From NCBI GenBank assembly GCA_965247585.1, contig CBDFHC010000002.1, positions 372,001 to 436,000 on the forward strand: DNA of 64,000 bases, in the 5' to 3' direction. The DNA is from CBDFHC01 sp965247585. Its GTDB lineage: Bacteria > Chloroflexota > Dehalococcoidia > Lucifugimonadales > GCA-2712585. A program made the translations under genes and the position numbers. Position 1 is the first letter of the stretch. Each line of letters starts with the position of its first letter. Under the pieces are notes generated by a model. It saw nothing but the letters and a program-made list of their open reading frames with translations. It did not search any database and was not told the DNA's origin. Positions 50,774 to 58,601 of this stretch are shown in pieces.

Positions 50774-52219
50774 CTAGACGTGGGCGCCAAGACCAACGGC
50801 AGCCACGGCCTGACGTTGGGCGGTATGGTCGTATTCGGGACCACCGGGAAACACTTTCCCCGGATTGAGCCGGCCGGTGGGAGCGAATGCTTCTTGCAGC
50901 TTCCGCATGGCCAGCAAGTCTTCTGGGCGGAATACCAGTGGCATATATGCCTTCTTTTCCAGGCCAACACCGTGCTCACCGGTAAGGGTGCCGCCCAAGT
51001 CAACGCAGGCTTTCAGTATCTCTCCACCCACCTCTTTCACCCGTTCCAGCTCGCCTGGACGGCGATCGTCGAACAGGATGCAGGGATGGAGGTTTCCGTC
51101 ACCGGCGTGAAACACGTTGGCGATGGGCATGTCGTACCGGGCGCTGATGTCCGCGACGCGTTGAAGGACCTCGGTCAACCGAGTCCTGGGGACGACGCCA
51201 TCAACGAGATAGTAGTTGGGGGCCAGGCTTCCCAGCGCGCCTAGCGCACCCTTGCGGGCCGACCAGAGGAGCTCCCGCTCCGCGGCGGACTCGGCCCACC
51301 TGACCTGGGTGGCGCCGGACTCTTTCAGGATGGTCTCAACATCGGCGCCCAACTCTTCGACTTCGGACGGAGAGCCTTCCACCTCCACCAGCAGCACGGC
51401 GCCGGCGCTGTCCGGCAGACCGGCGTCAGATACGTTTTGAACGGCCTTGATGCTGAGGGCGTCAATGATTTCCATGGCCGCGGGAACGATCCCCCTGGAG
51501 ATGACGGCGGAGACGGCATCGCAGGAAGTGTCCACGTGGGAGAAGACGCCCAGGTAGGTCTTCACCGACAGCGGCACATCCAGGAGCCGGACAATTATCT
51601 TGGTGGCGACACCAAAGGTGCCCTCCGACCCTACAAAGGCCCCGCGCAGGTCATAGCCCGTGGTCTCCCGGGTCTTGCCGCCCAGCCAGGTGACGGCGCC
51701 GTTTTCCAGCACGACTTCCATGCCTAGGACGTGGTTGCTGGTGACGCCGTAAGCCAGGCAATGAGGGCCCCCGGCGTTCTCCGCCACGTTGCCTCCCAGG
51801 CTACATGCCCGCTGGCTAGAGGGATCCGGGGCGTAGCGCAGCCCGAACCGGCGGACGTGCTCGTCAAGTTGCAGGTTGATGACGCCAGGCTCGACGACGG
51901 CGATCCGGTTTTCGGCGTCCACCTCCAAGATACGGTTCATGCGAGTGAGGACGACCTGGAGGCCGCCAAGGGCGACGATAGCGCCGCCGCTGAGACCGGT
52001 CCCGGCGCCGCGACCTACCACGGGGATGCCCTCCTGGTAGGCCAATGCCAGAACCTGGCTGACCTCTTCGGCAGTAGACGGAAAAACCACGGCGTCAGGC
52101 GCCGCCTTGTCGATGGAGCCATCGTATTCGAAGACCAGGAGGTCATCGGGATGATAGATAACGAAGTCCCGTCCCAAAAGGGCTTCCAGCTTTTTGACTA
52201 TGGGAGGGGCTTTGGCCAA
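50774..52219 (-). CDS. glcD: Glycolate oxidase subunit GlcD (FAD-linked)
   Basis: About 481 residues. FAD-binding: GIPVVGRGAGTGLSGGAIVA, VEPGVINLQLDEHVRRFGLR and GNVAENAGGPHCLAYGVTSN. C-terminal: FHAGDGNLHPCILFDDR and GGTLTGEHGVGLEKKAYM (conserved GEHGVG). The start TTG 52219 is chosen since GGAGGG lies 6 nt upstream and the promoter at 52250-52278 places the transcript start near 52243, which excludes the GTG at 52246. Oxidises glycolate/D-2-hydroxyacids; partner of GlcE and GlcF below. Confidence 0.92.
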   Translation of the reverse strand: MAKAPPIVKKLEALLGRDFVIYHPDDLLVFEYDGSIDKAAPDAVVFPSTAEEVSQVLALAYQEGIPVVGRGAGTGLSGGAIVALGGLQVVLTRMNRILEVDAENRIAVVEPGVINLQLDEHVRRFGLRYAPDPSSQRACSLGGNVAENAGGPHCLAYGVTSNHVLGMEVVLENGAVTWLGGKTRETTGYDLRGAFVGSEGTFGVATKIIVRLLDVPLSVKTYLGVFSHVDTSCDAVSAVISRGIVPAAMEIIDALSIKAVQNVSDAGLPDSAGAVLLVEVEGSPSEVEELGADVETILKESGATQVRWAESAAERELLWSARKGALGALGSLAPNYYLVDGVVPRTRLTEVLQRVADISARYDMPIANVFHAGDGNLHPCILFDDRRPGELERVKEVGGEILKACVDLGGTLTGEHGVGLEKKAYMPLVFRPEDLLAMRKLQEAFAPTGRLNPGKVFPGGPEYDHTAQRQAVAAVGLGAHV

Positions 52220-52249
52220 CGACGGCCCTCCAGACAACGAATTCACTTC

Positions 52250-52278
52250 ATACTATGCCAGGGGCGTAGCCAATGCAA
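52250..52278 (-). promoter_or_regulatory. Promoter of glcDEF
   Basis: On the minus strand TTGCAT (52273-52278), 17 nt, TAGTAT (52250-52255). The start of transcription near 52243 fits the TTG start codon at 52219 and its GGAGGG site. Confidence 0.5.
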
Positions 52279-52300
52279 CGTCGCTTTAAGGGCGAGGGGC

Positions 52301-52309
52301 TGGTATCAT
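52301..52309 (+). promoter_or_regulatory. Extended -10 promoter for tenA
   Basis: TGGTATCAT (TGnTATCAT) at 52301-52309, with TSS near 52316 and GGAGGAG at 52324-52330 before the TTG start at 52337. It stands back to back with the glcDEF promoter. Confidence 0.45.
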
Positions 52310-52336
52310 ACTGCGCGGGCTTCGGAGGAGGTTTCT

Positions 52337-53005
52337 TTGGGGTTTAGCGACGACGTAGACAAGATAACCGCGCCCCTGCGCGAAGCCATTCTGCAGCACC
52401 CGTTTGTGACCGGCATCGGCGACGGCACCCTGGATGTGGAGAAGTTCAAGTTCTACGTCCGCCAAGATTATGTTTATCTGATTGAGTATAGCCGGGTCCT
52501 GGCATTGGCGGCAGCCAGGGCGCGGGGATTGGAAGCCATGTCCTGGTTTGCCAGGTTGCTGGACGAGACGCTGAATACGGAGATGGAGTTGCACCGGGGA
52601 TACTGTGCCCGGTTTGGGGTGACCCGCGAAGAGTTGAATGCGACCACGGCGGCTCCGACTACGCAAGGCTATACGCAGTTCCTGGTGGCCACGGCCCATC
52701 AGCGGGAGTACCCGGAGTTGGTGGCGGCGCTGCTGCCCTGCCAGTGGGGATACTGGGAGATTGGGGACCACCTGGCAAGACGGGGCCTTCCGGAGGGCGC
52801 GCCACTATACCGCGAGTGGATAGAGGTGTATGCCTCGCCAGAGTACAAAGCGTTGGGGGACTGGCTTAGGAATCACGCAGACCAATTGGCGGAGATGGAG
52901 GGTCCCACAACGAAGCTCCGTATGCAAGACGCCTTTCTCGCCAGCCTCCGATATGAGTATCTTTTTTGGGAGATGGCTTATAAAGGTGAGGGGTGGCCGG
53001 TGTAG
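52337..53005 (+). CDS. TenA/thiaminase II-like protein
   Basis: 222 residues from TTG 52337 with GGAGGAG 6 nt upstream; a longer open frame extends far upstream through glcD and is an artefact. Marks: LREAILQHPFVTGIGDGTLD, FKFYVRQDYVYLIEYSRVLA, TLNTEMELHRGYC and ALLPCQWGYWEIGDHLA with the expected catalytic Cys. The TenA family hydrolyses aminopyrimidines in thiamine salvage; PqqC-like relatives act on other rings. The next gene, a dehydrogenase, starts 44 nt later. Confidence 0.85.
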   Translation: MGFSDDVDKITAPLREAILQHPFVTGIGDGTLDVEKFKFYVRQDYVYLIEYSRVLALAAARARGLEAMSWFARLLDETLNTEMELHRGYCARFGVTREELNATTAAPTTQGYTQFLVATAHQREYPELVAALLPCQWGYWEIGDHLARRGLPEGAPLYREWIEVYASPEYKALGDWLRNHADQLAEMEGPTTKLRMQDAFLASLRYEYLFWEMAYKGEGWPV

Positions 53006-53049
53006 TGACGGGGCCAGCATAGAACTATAAGAAAAGGCGGTGTTGACCG

Positions 53050-54114
53050 ATGCCGGTATTTGATCACGACTATCTTCACAAGGTTAGCTACCACATATTT
53101 CGATCGCTGGGCGCCTCCCATGAGGAAGCAGACACGGTATCCCACCACGTTGTGAAGGCCAACCTGGTTGGGCACGACTCTCACGGCGTGATCCAGGTGC
53201 CGGTATACGCGGAGCGGATCAAGATTGGGCACATTGTTCCCGGGGCCCCGTTCGAGGTGCTGAACGAGACCGCAAGCACCGCCCGGATAGACGGACATTG
53301 GGGATTTGGATACGTGGTGACGGAGCGGGCGATGGGGATGGCGATCAACAAGGCGAAGAGCAACGGGGTGGCGGCGCTCACGGTGTTCCGTCAGAGTCAC
53401 ATCGGGAGGCTGGGCGATTACCCGACCATGGCATTGAACGAAGGTATGATAGGGATGATCACGGCGGATTCCGGGGCCGGGCCGAAGGCGGTGGCACCTT
53501 TCGGAGGCCGGGAGCGGCGGTTGGGGACTAATCCCATCTGCTTCGGCGTGCCCAGCGATCTGGAAGGACCGGTGTTGCTTGACATGGCCACCAGCGCGGT
53601 GGCGGCGGGAAAGGTCACGTTGGCGATCAGCCGACAGGAACCCATTCCTTCAACGTGGGTGGTGGACAAGGAGGGGAACCCGACCACTAACCCGCAGGAC
53701 TATTTTGAGGGTGGCGCCATACTGCCGGTGGGGGCGGACCAAGGCCACAAGGGATATGGACTGTCTTTCATGGTGGAGATGTTCTCTGGCATCCTGACGG
53801 GCCTGGGCTTTGGAATTGACCCACAGGCGCGACACAATGACGGATGCTTCATAGCCGTATTTGACGTGGAGGCATTCCGCCCCCTGGCGGATTTCAAGAA
53901 AGAGATGCGGGAGTTCGCGGAGTTTGTGAAGTCTTCTCCGCCCGCCAAGGGCTTTACCGAAGTGCTCTACCCCGGAGAGATAGAGTGGCGGACAGAAGCA
54001 AAGCGGCGCAGCGAAGGGATTTTTGTGGAAGAGGAAACGTGGCAGCAGATTTGGACTCTGGTACAGGAGAACGGTGTGGAGACCGAGGTGGGTGAGCCGC
54101 GTCCAATCGCGTAG
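53050..54114 (+). CDS. Type-2 malate/L-lactate dehydrogenase (Ldh/ComC family)
   Basis: 354 residues. Family marks: HVVKANLVGHDSHGVIQVPV, ARIDGHWGFGYVVTERAM, VAALTVFRQSHIGRLGDYPT, LGTNPICFGVPSDLEGPVLL, MATSAVAAGKV, PVGADQGHKGYGLSFMVEMF and GILTGLGFGI. These are NAD(P)-dependent 2-hydroxyacid dehydrogenases outside the Rossmann group (malate, ureidoglycolate, sulfolactate, 2,3-diketogulonate). Exact substrate unknown. A position beside glcDEF and tenA could indicate 2-hydroxyacid metabolism. GTTGACCG precedes the ATG weakly. Confidence 0.87.
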   Translation: MPVFDHDYLHKVSYHIFRSLGASHEEADTVSHHVVKANLVGHDSHGVIQVPVYAERIKIGHIVPGAPFEVLNETASTARIDGHWGFGYVVTERAMGMAINKAKSNGVAALTVFRQSHIGRLGDYPTMALNEGMIGMITADSGAGPKAVAPFGGRERRLGTNPICFGVPSDLEGPVLLDMATSAVAAGKVTLAISRQEPIPSTWVVDKEGNPTTNPQDYFEGGAILPVGADQGHKGYGLSFMVEMFSGILTGLGFGIDPQARHNDGCFIAVFDVEAFRPLADFKKEMREFAEFVKSSPPAKGFTEVLYPGEIEWRTEAKRRSEGIFVEEETWQQIWTLVQENGVETEVGEPRPIA

Positions 54115-54153
54115 ACCCACGATCAGCCCAGCGGCGGTAAGCGAGGGCGATTC

Positions 54154-54905
54154 TTAGCTTTGGCTAGGACCCTGAAGGACGGAGGCGGCCTCTCTTAGTC
54201 TCTGGAGCACCGGCACTTCGGCGATTTTTTCTTCAGGCAGCATATCCCAATAAATCCCCTCGGGGCGTGGCAGGTGCCCATCGCAGACAATCAACTCCTC
54301 CGGCGTCGCGATGAAGTCCAAGGGAATGTCATGCACTGTCCTGGGAAGCTCCTCATCAACAACCTGGATAGAATGAACTGTGGTCAGGATTGGAGTGTCA
54401 CGGGTCACCTTCCCGGCGGCCATGGCCAGGGCAAATTCCAGATCTGAGAATCCACCGCCCTTGCCGATGCGTCCTCCGCCACGGGTGACGGCCACGGACC
54501 CGCAGACGATCAGGTCCACGGGCTGCATCTCTTCTACGGTGACTTTCCGGCCAGCGGCAAAGGCGCCGCGAATGCTGGAGGCGAATTCCAAGGTACCCGG
54601 ATGCGGCCGGGGTCCAATTCCAAAAAGCAACGCGCCTCTTTGAGCCTGGGCACAGCCATGTAGATGAGCTTTCCTTCTCTCAAGGCACGGAGTCGAAGGT
54701 GTCTCTGGGGCGAGTCCGGGTTACATTTCAGGACTTTGGAGCGATGCCATACGGGTAGCGAGGCGGCAAGCTCCGCCGCCTCTGGAGCGCCGCGGAAGTT
54801 GGGGATGCGGCCGTGGGCGCCAGGGAAGCGGGTGACGTTGGACGCCTCCATTTCCGCCCAAACGCGCTCACGCACGTCTTGCTTGGTCAGCGCCACTCCG
54901 GGCAC
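54154..54905 (-). pseudogene. 5-formyltetrahydrofolate cyclo-ligase-like (MTHFSD) gene with a frameshift
   Basis: Two minus-strand reading frames together make one protein of about 250 aa. The first (54905 down to about 54600) has VALTKQDVRERVWAEMEASN, GRIPNFRGAPEAAELAA and ARCFLELDPGRI. The second (about 54590 to 54154) continues with FASSIRGAFAAGRKVTVEEM, VDLIVCGSVAVTRGGGRIGK, GGGFSDLEFALAMAAG and TVHSIQVVDEELPRTVHDIP. Homologues have these blocks in one frame, so a -1 or +1 shift lies near 54590-54605. It could be a real mutation, a sequencing error or rarely programmed. A short gap follows before the lactamase-like gene. Confidence 0.7.
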
Positions 54906-54908
54906 CCG

Positions 54909-55748
54909 TTAGGAAAGGTCGTCAAAGCAGGCCCGGGCCATGCGGCCAATCAGATGGGCCGCCGCGAAGGACCCGGGAGTCCCGTCAGGCATCTCCGGCG
55001 GGACTTCGTCAGTGAAGGCGGCGATGACAAAACCGGGCTGGTCGCCGAAGTAGACGATGCCGGCGTCGTTGTGGTTGCGACCGGAAGTGCCGGTCTTATG
55101 GGCGACCTTGGTGCCGGGCGGCAGCAACAAAGGAAGCCTGTTTTTCAAGCGTTGCCAGCTCAAGATATCAAGTCCCAGCCGGCATAGCTCCCGGGTGCTT
55201 CCCAGAGCTTCGGCAGCGGCGCCGTCTTCCGTCCCCAGCTTTATCTTCTCCAGCAGAAGACCCACATCATTGGGGGTGGTTGAGTTTGTCTGATCCGATG
55301 AGTATTGGCCGGTCATGCCGCCGGGCGGGATTCCAAAGCGATGAGTGGTGCCGACCATGCCAACCGATTGGGAAACTTCGTTGATCTGGTCAAGGCCCAA
55401 GGTATCCGCAACCGCGCCGGTGCAGGTGTTGTCCGAGACGATGATCATCATCACCATGGCGTCCCGGAACGAGATGTCAAAGTCAGGTTGAAAGTGCTGG
55501 AAGCAGCCGGAGTCGTTGTTCTGGTACTTCTCTTCTATAGGTACCCTTTGGTCAAGCGAGACCTTGCCCTGATGCACGGCTCTCATGCCAGTCATCATGA
55601 TGGCGATCTTGCGCACGCTAGCAGAGGGGACGACCACATCCCCCTTGCGATTTGCGGAGCCACCGTTCCTCAGGTCTTTCAGATACCAACCGGTGTGGAA
55701 AGGCATCTCGTCGCAGAGGGCATTAAGGCGCTGCTTCAGTTCCTGCAC
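54909..55748 (-). CDS. Beta-lactamase-like serine hydrolase, class A fold
   Basis: 279 residues. Penicillin-binding motifs: SVRK (Ser44, Lys47), SDN (105-107) and KTG (218-220). The helix NSTTPNDVGLLLEKI matches the class A region after the omega loop, but no Glu equivalent to Glu166 is found in the loop before it (GIPPGGMTGQYSSDQTN). No signal peptide or transmembrane segment is seen, so the protein may be cytosolic or exported otherwise. Without the deacylating Glu, true beta-lactamase turnover is doubtful; a DD-peptidase or amide hydrolase role is possible. Overlaps neither neighbour. Confidence 0.75.
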   Translation of the reverse strand: MQELKQRLNALCDEMPFHTGWYLKDLRNGGSANRKGDVVVPSASVRKIAIMMTGMRAVHQGKVSLDQRVPIEEKYQNNDSGCFQHFQPDFDISFRDAMVMMIIVSDNTCTGAVADTLGLDQINEVSQSVGMVGTTHRFGIPPGGMTGQYSSDQTNSTTPNDVGLLLEKIKLGTEDGAAAEALGSTRELCRLGLDILSWQRLKNRLPLLLPPGTKVAHKTGTSGRNHNDAGIVYFGDQPGFVIAAFTDEVPPEMPDGTPGSFAAAHLIGRMARACFDDLS

Positions 55749-55810
55749 TGTATTCCAGACCTCCCGATATATGGTTGGACTACCTTAGCCCAGGGAGCAG
55801 GGTGGGTCAA

Positions 55811-55849
55811 CACACAAAAAAGAAGATGCCCACTCGGGGCATCTTCTTT
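55811..55849 (-). terminator. Terminator of the Gly-Tyr surface protein gene
   Basis: A 13-bp stem AAAGAAGATGCCC (55819-55831) with GGGCATCTTCTTT (55837-55849) and a 5-nt loop, followed on the minus strand by a run of six T (TTTTTTGTGTG). It ends transcription coming from 55868 and protects the lactamase-like gene. Confidence 0.85.
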
Positions 55850-55867
55850 GTCAGGCTTAGTTGTCCG

Positions 55868-58321
55868 CTATGTTTGCCGGGAGCGGTAGAAGGCGACAGC
55901 GCCGCCGGTGACGATCACCAACACTACCACCACCACGACGATGATGATGACCACCAGAGCGGTGCTAACGCCATCCTCGTCATCCACTGGGGTCACAACC
56001 GGGGTGGCAGTTGGCGTGGGCGCCGGCGGCTGGGTAGCCGTGGGTGTGGGCGCCAACGTGGCAGTGGGTGTGGGAGCGGGCGCGGTAGTAGGCGTGGACG
56101 TGGGCGCCGGCGCGGTGGTAGGCGTGGGAGTAGCCGCGGGCTCAGACGTCCGGGTGGGCGTTGGCCTGGGGGTGGCGGTAGGCGCAGGCACCATGGTTGG
56201 CGTTGGGGTGGGAGCCACCGTAGGCGTGGGTGTAGGAGTAGGCAGCGGAACTGAGCCAACGCTCAAGGCTTGGATTAACCTGTCGATTCTTATGTCGTGG
56301 TTGCCTTCTGTGGTGGCGAAGGTCATGGAAACCGGCTTGCTCTTGCCAGCGGGCAGTGAGACAGCCTGTGTGGCCTCTATGACGTCGTCCAGCCACAGGT
56401 TGGTCTGATAGATCCGGTCTTGTTCAGTAACGTTCTTTACCCGAACCTGGACGGAAATCTCCCCACCTTCCACCGGCGATGCAGGCGTTACGGTTAGGTT
56501 ACTCAACTCAAACTTGATGGAGGTGGGTTCCGTATCACCAGTGATGGCGAAGAGGGAGAAACCAGGGACGATGGCGGAGTAGAACACCCGGGTATCCGTC
56601 TCGTCTACCCTAGAAGTCTCGTAGGTTATCCATTGACCGGACGCATCGTCGAACCTGTTAAGGAGGATGGACCACCTGTGGAAGTTGTTGACCTCCATGA
56701 CCTCTGTCAGCACGTAGAAGACGACATTGATCAGGCGGACGTCCTCAGGCTCGGCGCCGTCCATTTCTAGCTTAAAGTACTCAAGCGCAGTTTGGCCGTC
56801 GGGAAGAGCAGGAACGTCCACGGAGCTAAAGGCAACGTCTTCGACGGTGACGCCCACTTCATCCAATTCTTTGTTGAACTTACCAATGACCGCTTTGATG
56901 GGAGCGGGAGAAGACACCAGACTAACAAAGTCCAGACCGGCTCCAGTCTTGTAGATGGCTACCCCCGGCGCCGGCCTTACTACGGAAGGCGTCAGGTTCG
57001 GATCCGTGGTGATAGCGCCAGGAGACGCAAAGGCGGACGCAACCACGTTAGTAATCCGGTTGAAGAGCTGCGTTATGTCCAGTTCCTTAATCTTACCTGG
57101 CGGCGTGAAGGAGAGGGCGTTGATAAGCGGCGCCTGGCCCATCCCGGCTACCAATGCAGCCCGCTCGCTGACCGGGAGAGTGCCCATTATGGCACCGCCA
57201 GCGGCAGGTGGGACGTTGTTCATGAGCTCCGAAGCCTTTTCAGCCTTGGAGGCGATCAGCGACTTGACAACGGCCGCGCCCCTGGTGGCGGAAGACTTGC
57301 CCAGAGCTTTCCCGGCGGCCTTGATCTCCATCTTGTCGACGACATCGATTGCGTCGGCCTCGTCCAACCCATTCACGAGAGCACCAGCGACTTCGGCAGT
57401 AGCCTTCTCCATGATCTTCGCCAGCTTGGTGGGATCCTTCTTAACCAAGTTCTTCATGATCTGGAGAGCGACGCTGGGCGCCACGGAGTTAAGAATGGCA
57501 CTGGCCGACTCATCGTCCAGAGCGAGGAAGATATCGGCGGCCTCGGCGATGCCTGCCGACGTGGAGGCTTTGCTCTCAAGTACACCGGCGGCCACAAGCG
57601 GGGTCACAGTCTTAAGGGTTGCCGCCGCATCGTCGGAACTCTGGTCCTCAATTGCCGCAGAGGTGTCGCTTACCTGCGCCGCCTGTTCTTGGGTTATGTC
57701 AGCGGTGGTGGTGGTAACGACCGGCGCGACGACTGAGAAGCTGGCAACAGAGGACTCAAATTTGGGCTTTTCGGTATCACCGGTGTTCAGGGTGACGCCG
57801 TATTGGAGCTGGAGTAAAGTTGTTCCGTACCCGCGGTAGCCATAGCCGTAGCCATAGCCGTAGCCATAACCATAGCCATAACCGTAGCCAAAGAAGACGT
57901 CAGGGGTATCCTGGAGGACCGCCCGGTACCCGTAACCGTAGCCGTAACCGTAGCCCAACGTGGATTCGGTCAGGGGACCCTTGGTGACGGTTAGGGAGAG
58001 GTGCGGCTCAGATTGGGTTACGGTGCCGTCCGGCAAGAATTTAATTAGCCTGGAAGCCGAGGTGCCAGGGCCGATGATTTGCAGCTCAAAGTCTTGGATA
58101 GGCACCAGGTCCGGAGCAGCGATATCAACAGAAAGGGTGAAGGTCTTGCTATCACCGGCGGTGATGGTGGTGCCATCTAACTGGAGGATGGTCAGAGTGC
58201 CGGCACGGACGGTACCAGACGTAACCAGGATGATTGCGAGGATCCCGACCACCAACGCAACGGAAATAGCCAAGCCGCGGGACAATGATATTCGTTGGGC
58301 TAAACTTTTAGCGTTGTGCAT
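55868..58321 (-). CDS. Large cell-surface protein with Gly-Tyr tracts and Thr-Pro stalk
   Basis: 817 residues. Signal peptide or anchor at about 15-40. A beta domain (42-118). Gly-Tyr tracts at 123-132 (five GY) and 145-162 (nine GY). A long helical region (about 205-425) with MgtE/armadillo-like repeats (LNSVAPSVALQIMKNL, MNNVPPAAGGAIMGTL). A PGF-pre-PGF-like domain (540-596) with PGFSLFAITG. A CARDB-like beta domain (606-690). A Thr-Pro-rich stalk (692-778). A C-terminal transmembrane helix (786-812) and short basic tail. So it is an exported, membrane-anchored wall protein. Its function is unknown; the mix of GY tracts with this helical repeat is unusual. The terminator at 55811-55849 follows. 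Confidence 0.75.
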   Translation of the reverse strand: MHNAKSLAQRISLSRGLAISVALVVGILAIILVTSGTVRAGTLTILQLDGTTITAGDSKTFTLSVDIAAPDLVPIQDFELQIIGPGTSASRLIKFLPDGTVTQSEPHLSLTVTKGPLTESTLGYGYGYGYGYRAVLQDTPDVFFGYGYGYGYGYGYGYGYGYRGYGTTLLQLQYGVTLNTGDTEKPKFESSVASFSVVAPVVTTTTADITQEQAAQVSDTSAAIEDQSSDDAAATLKTVTPLVAAGVLESKASTSAGIAEAADIFLALDDESASAILNSVAPSVALQIMKNLVKKDPTKLAKIMEKATAEVAGALVNGLDEADAIDVVDKMEIKAAGKALGKSSATRGAAVVKSLIASKAEKASELMNNVPPAAGGAIMGTLPVSERAALVAGMGQAPLINALSFTPPGKIKELDITQLFNRITNVVASAFASPGAITTDPNLTPSVVRPAPGVAIYKTGAGLDFVSLVSSPAPIKAVIGKFNKELDEVGVTVEDVAFSSVDVPALPDGQTALEYFKLEMDGAEPEDVRLINVVFYVLTEVMEVNNFHRWSILLNRFDDASGQWITYETSRVDETDTRVFYSAIVPGFSLFAITGDTEPTSIKFELSNLTVTPASPVEGGEISVQVRVKNVTEQDRIYQTNLWLDDVIEATQAVSLPAGKSKPVSMTFATTEGNHDIRIDRLIQALSVGSVPLPTPTPTPTVAPTPTPTMVPAPTATPRPTPTRTSEPAATPTPTTAPAPTSTPTTAPAPTPTATLAPTPTATQPPAPTPTATPVVTPVDDEDGVSTALVVIIIVVVVVVLVIVTGGAVAFYRSRQT
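57836..57955. repeat. Gly-Tyr codon repeats
   Basis: Two runs of a 6-nt unit coding Gly-Tyr (GGYTAY on the minus strand): 57926-57955 (five units) and 57836-57889 (nine units). Units vary at third positions (GGC/GGT, TAC/TAT), so they are an old tract rather than a recently expanded microsatellite. Confidence 0.75.
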
Positions 58322-58336
58322 CAGTTAATTGACACA

Positions 58337-58371
58337 GGAAACCCGCACCGCAGCTACGCTGGCGGGTTTCC
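58337..58371 (-). promoter_or_regulatory. Structured 5' leader hairpin of the surface-protein gene
   Basis: A 10-bp stem GGAAACCCGC (58337-58346) with GCGGGTTTCC (58362-58371), an inner CAGC/GCTG stem, and a 4-nt bulge. It lies at the expected start of the transcript and about 15 nt before the ATG at 58321. It could control translation or stability; no known riboswitch class fits by eye. Confidence 0.45.
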
Positions 58372-58373
58372 GC

Positions 58374-58402
58374 AACTTATCACAGGCCCCTAGCTAAGTC
58401 AA
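58374..58402 (-). promoter_or_regulatory. Promoter of the surface-protein gene
   Basis: On the minus strand TTGACT (58397-58402), 17 nt, TAAGTT (58374-58379). The transcript would start near 58367, inside the hairpin region. A good -35 and a poor -10. Confidence 0.45.
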
Positions 58403-58601
58403 GGGGAAAACTCCACGGGTTGAAGAAGTTCGCAAGCATCGGGCCGCAATCTGATATTCTCGAAATCGAGGGCGTGACAAACCTTTGTAAAGCGCATTAT
58501 GTATAGTAAACTGTGCCGATTCCGCAGGGGGGCTGCGCCTTAGGCGCGGCTGGCTTACGCGAGTTAAGTGCCTCCAGAAACGGACCCAGTGCAGTTGCGT
58601 T

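Noticed and set aside
51731..52336. Long upstream extension of the tenA frame, giving a 424-residue frame
   Set aside because: It runs antisense through glcD, has no TenA-like sequence, and TTG 52337 has a perfect ribosome-binding site.
56792..57839. Long plus-strand frames over the surface-protein gene
   Set aside because: They are shadows of the minus-strand gene, whose repeats and domains are clear.
57836..57955. CRISPR-like array
   Set aside because: The repeats are 6-nt coding units with no spacers; no cas genes in the window.
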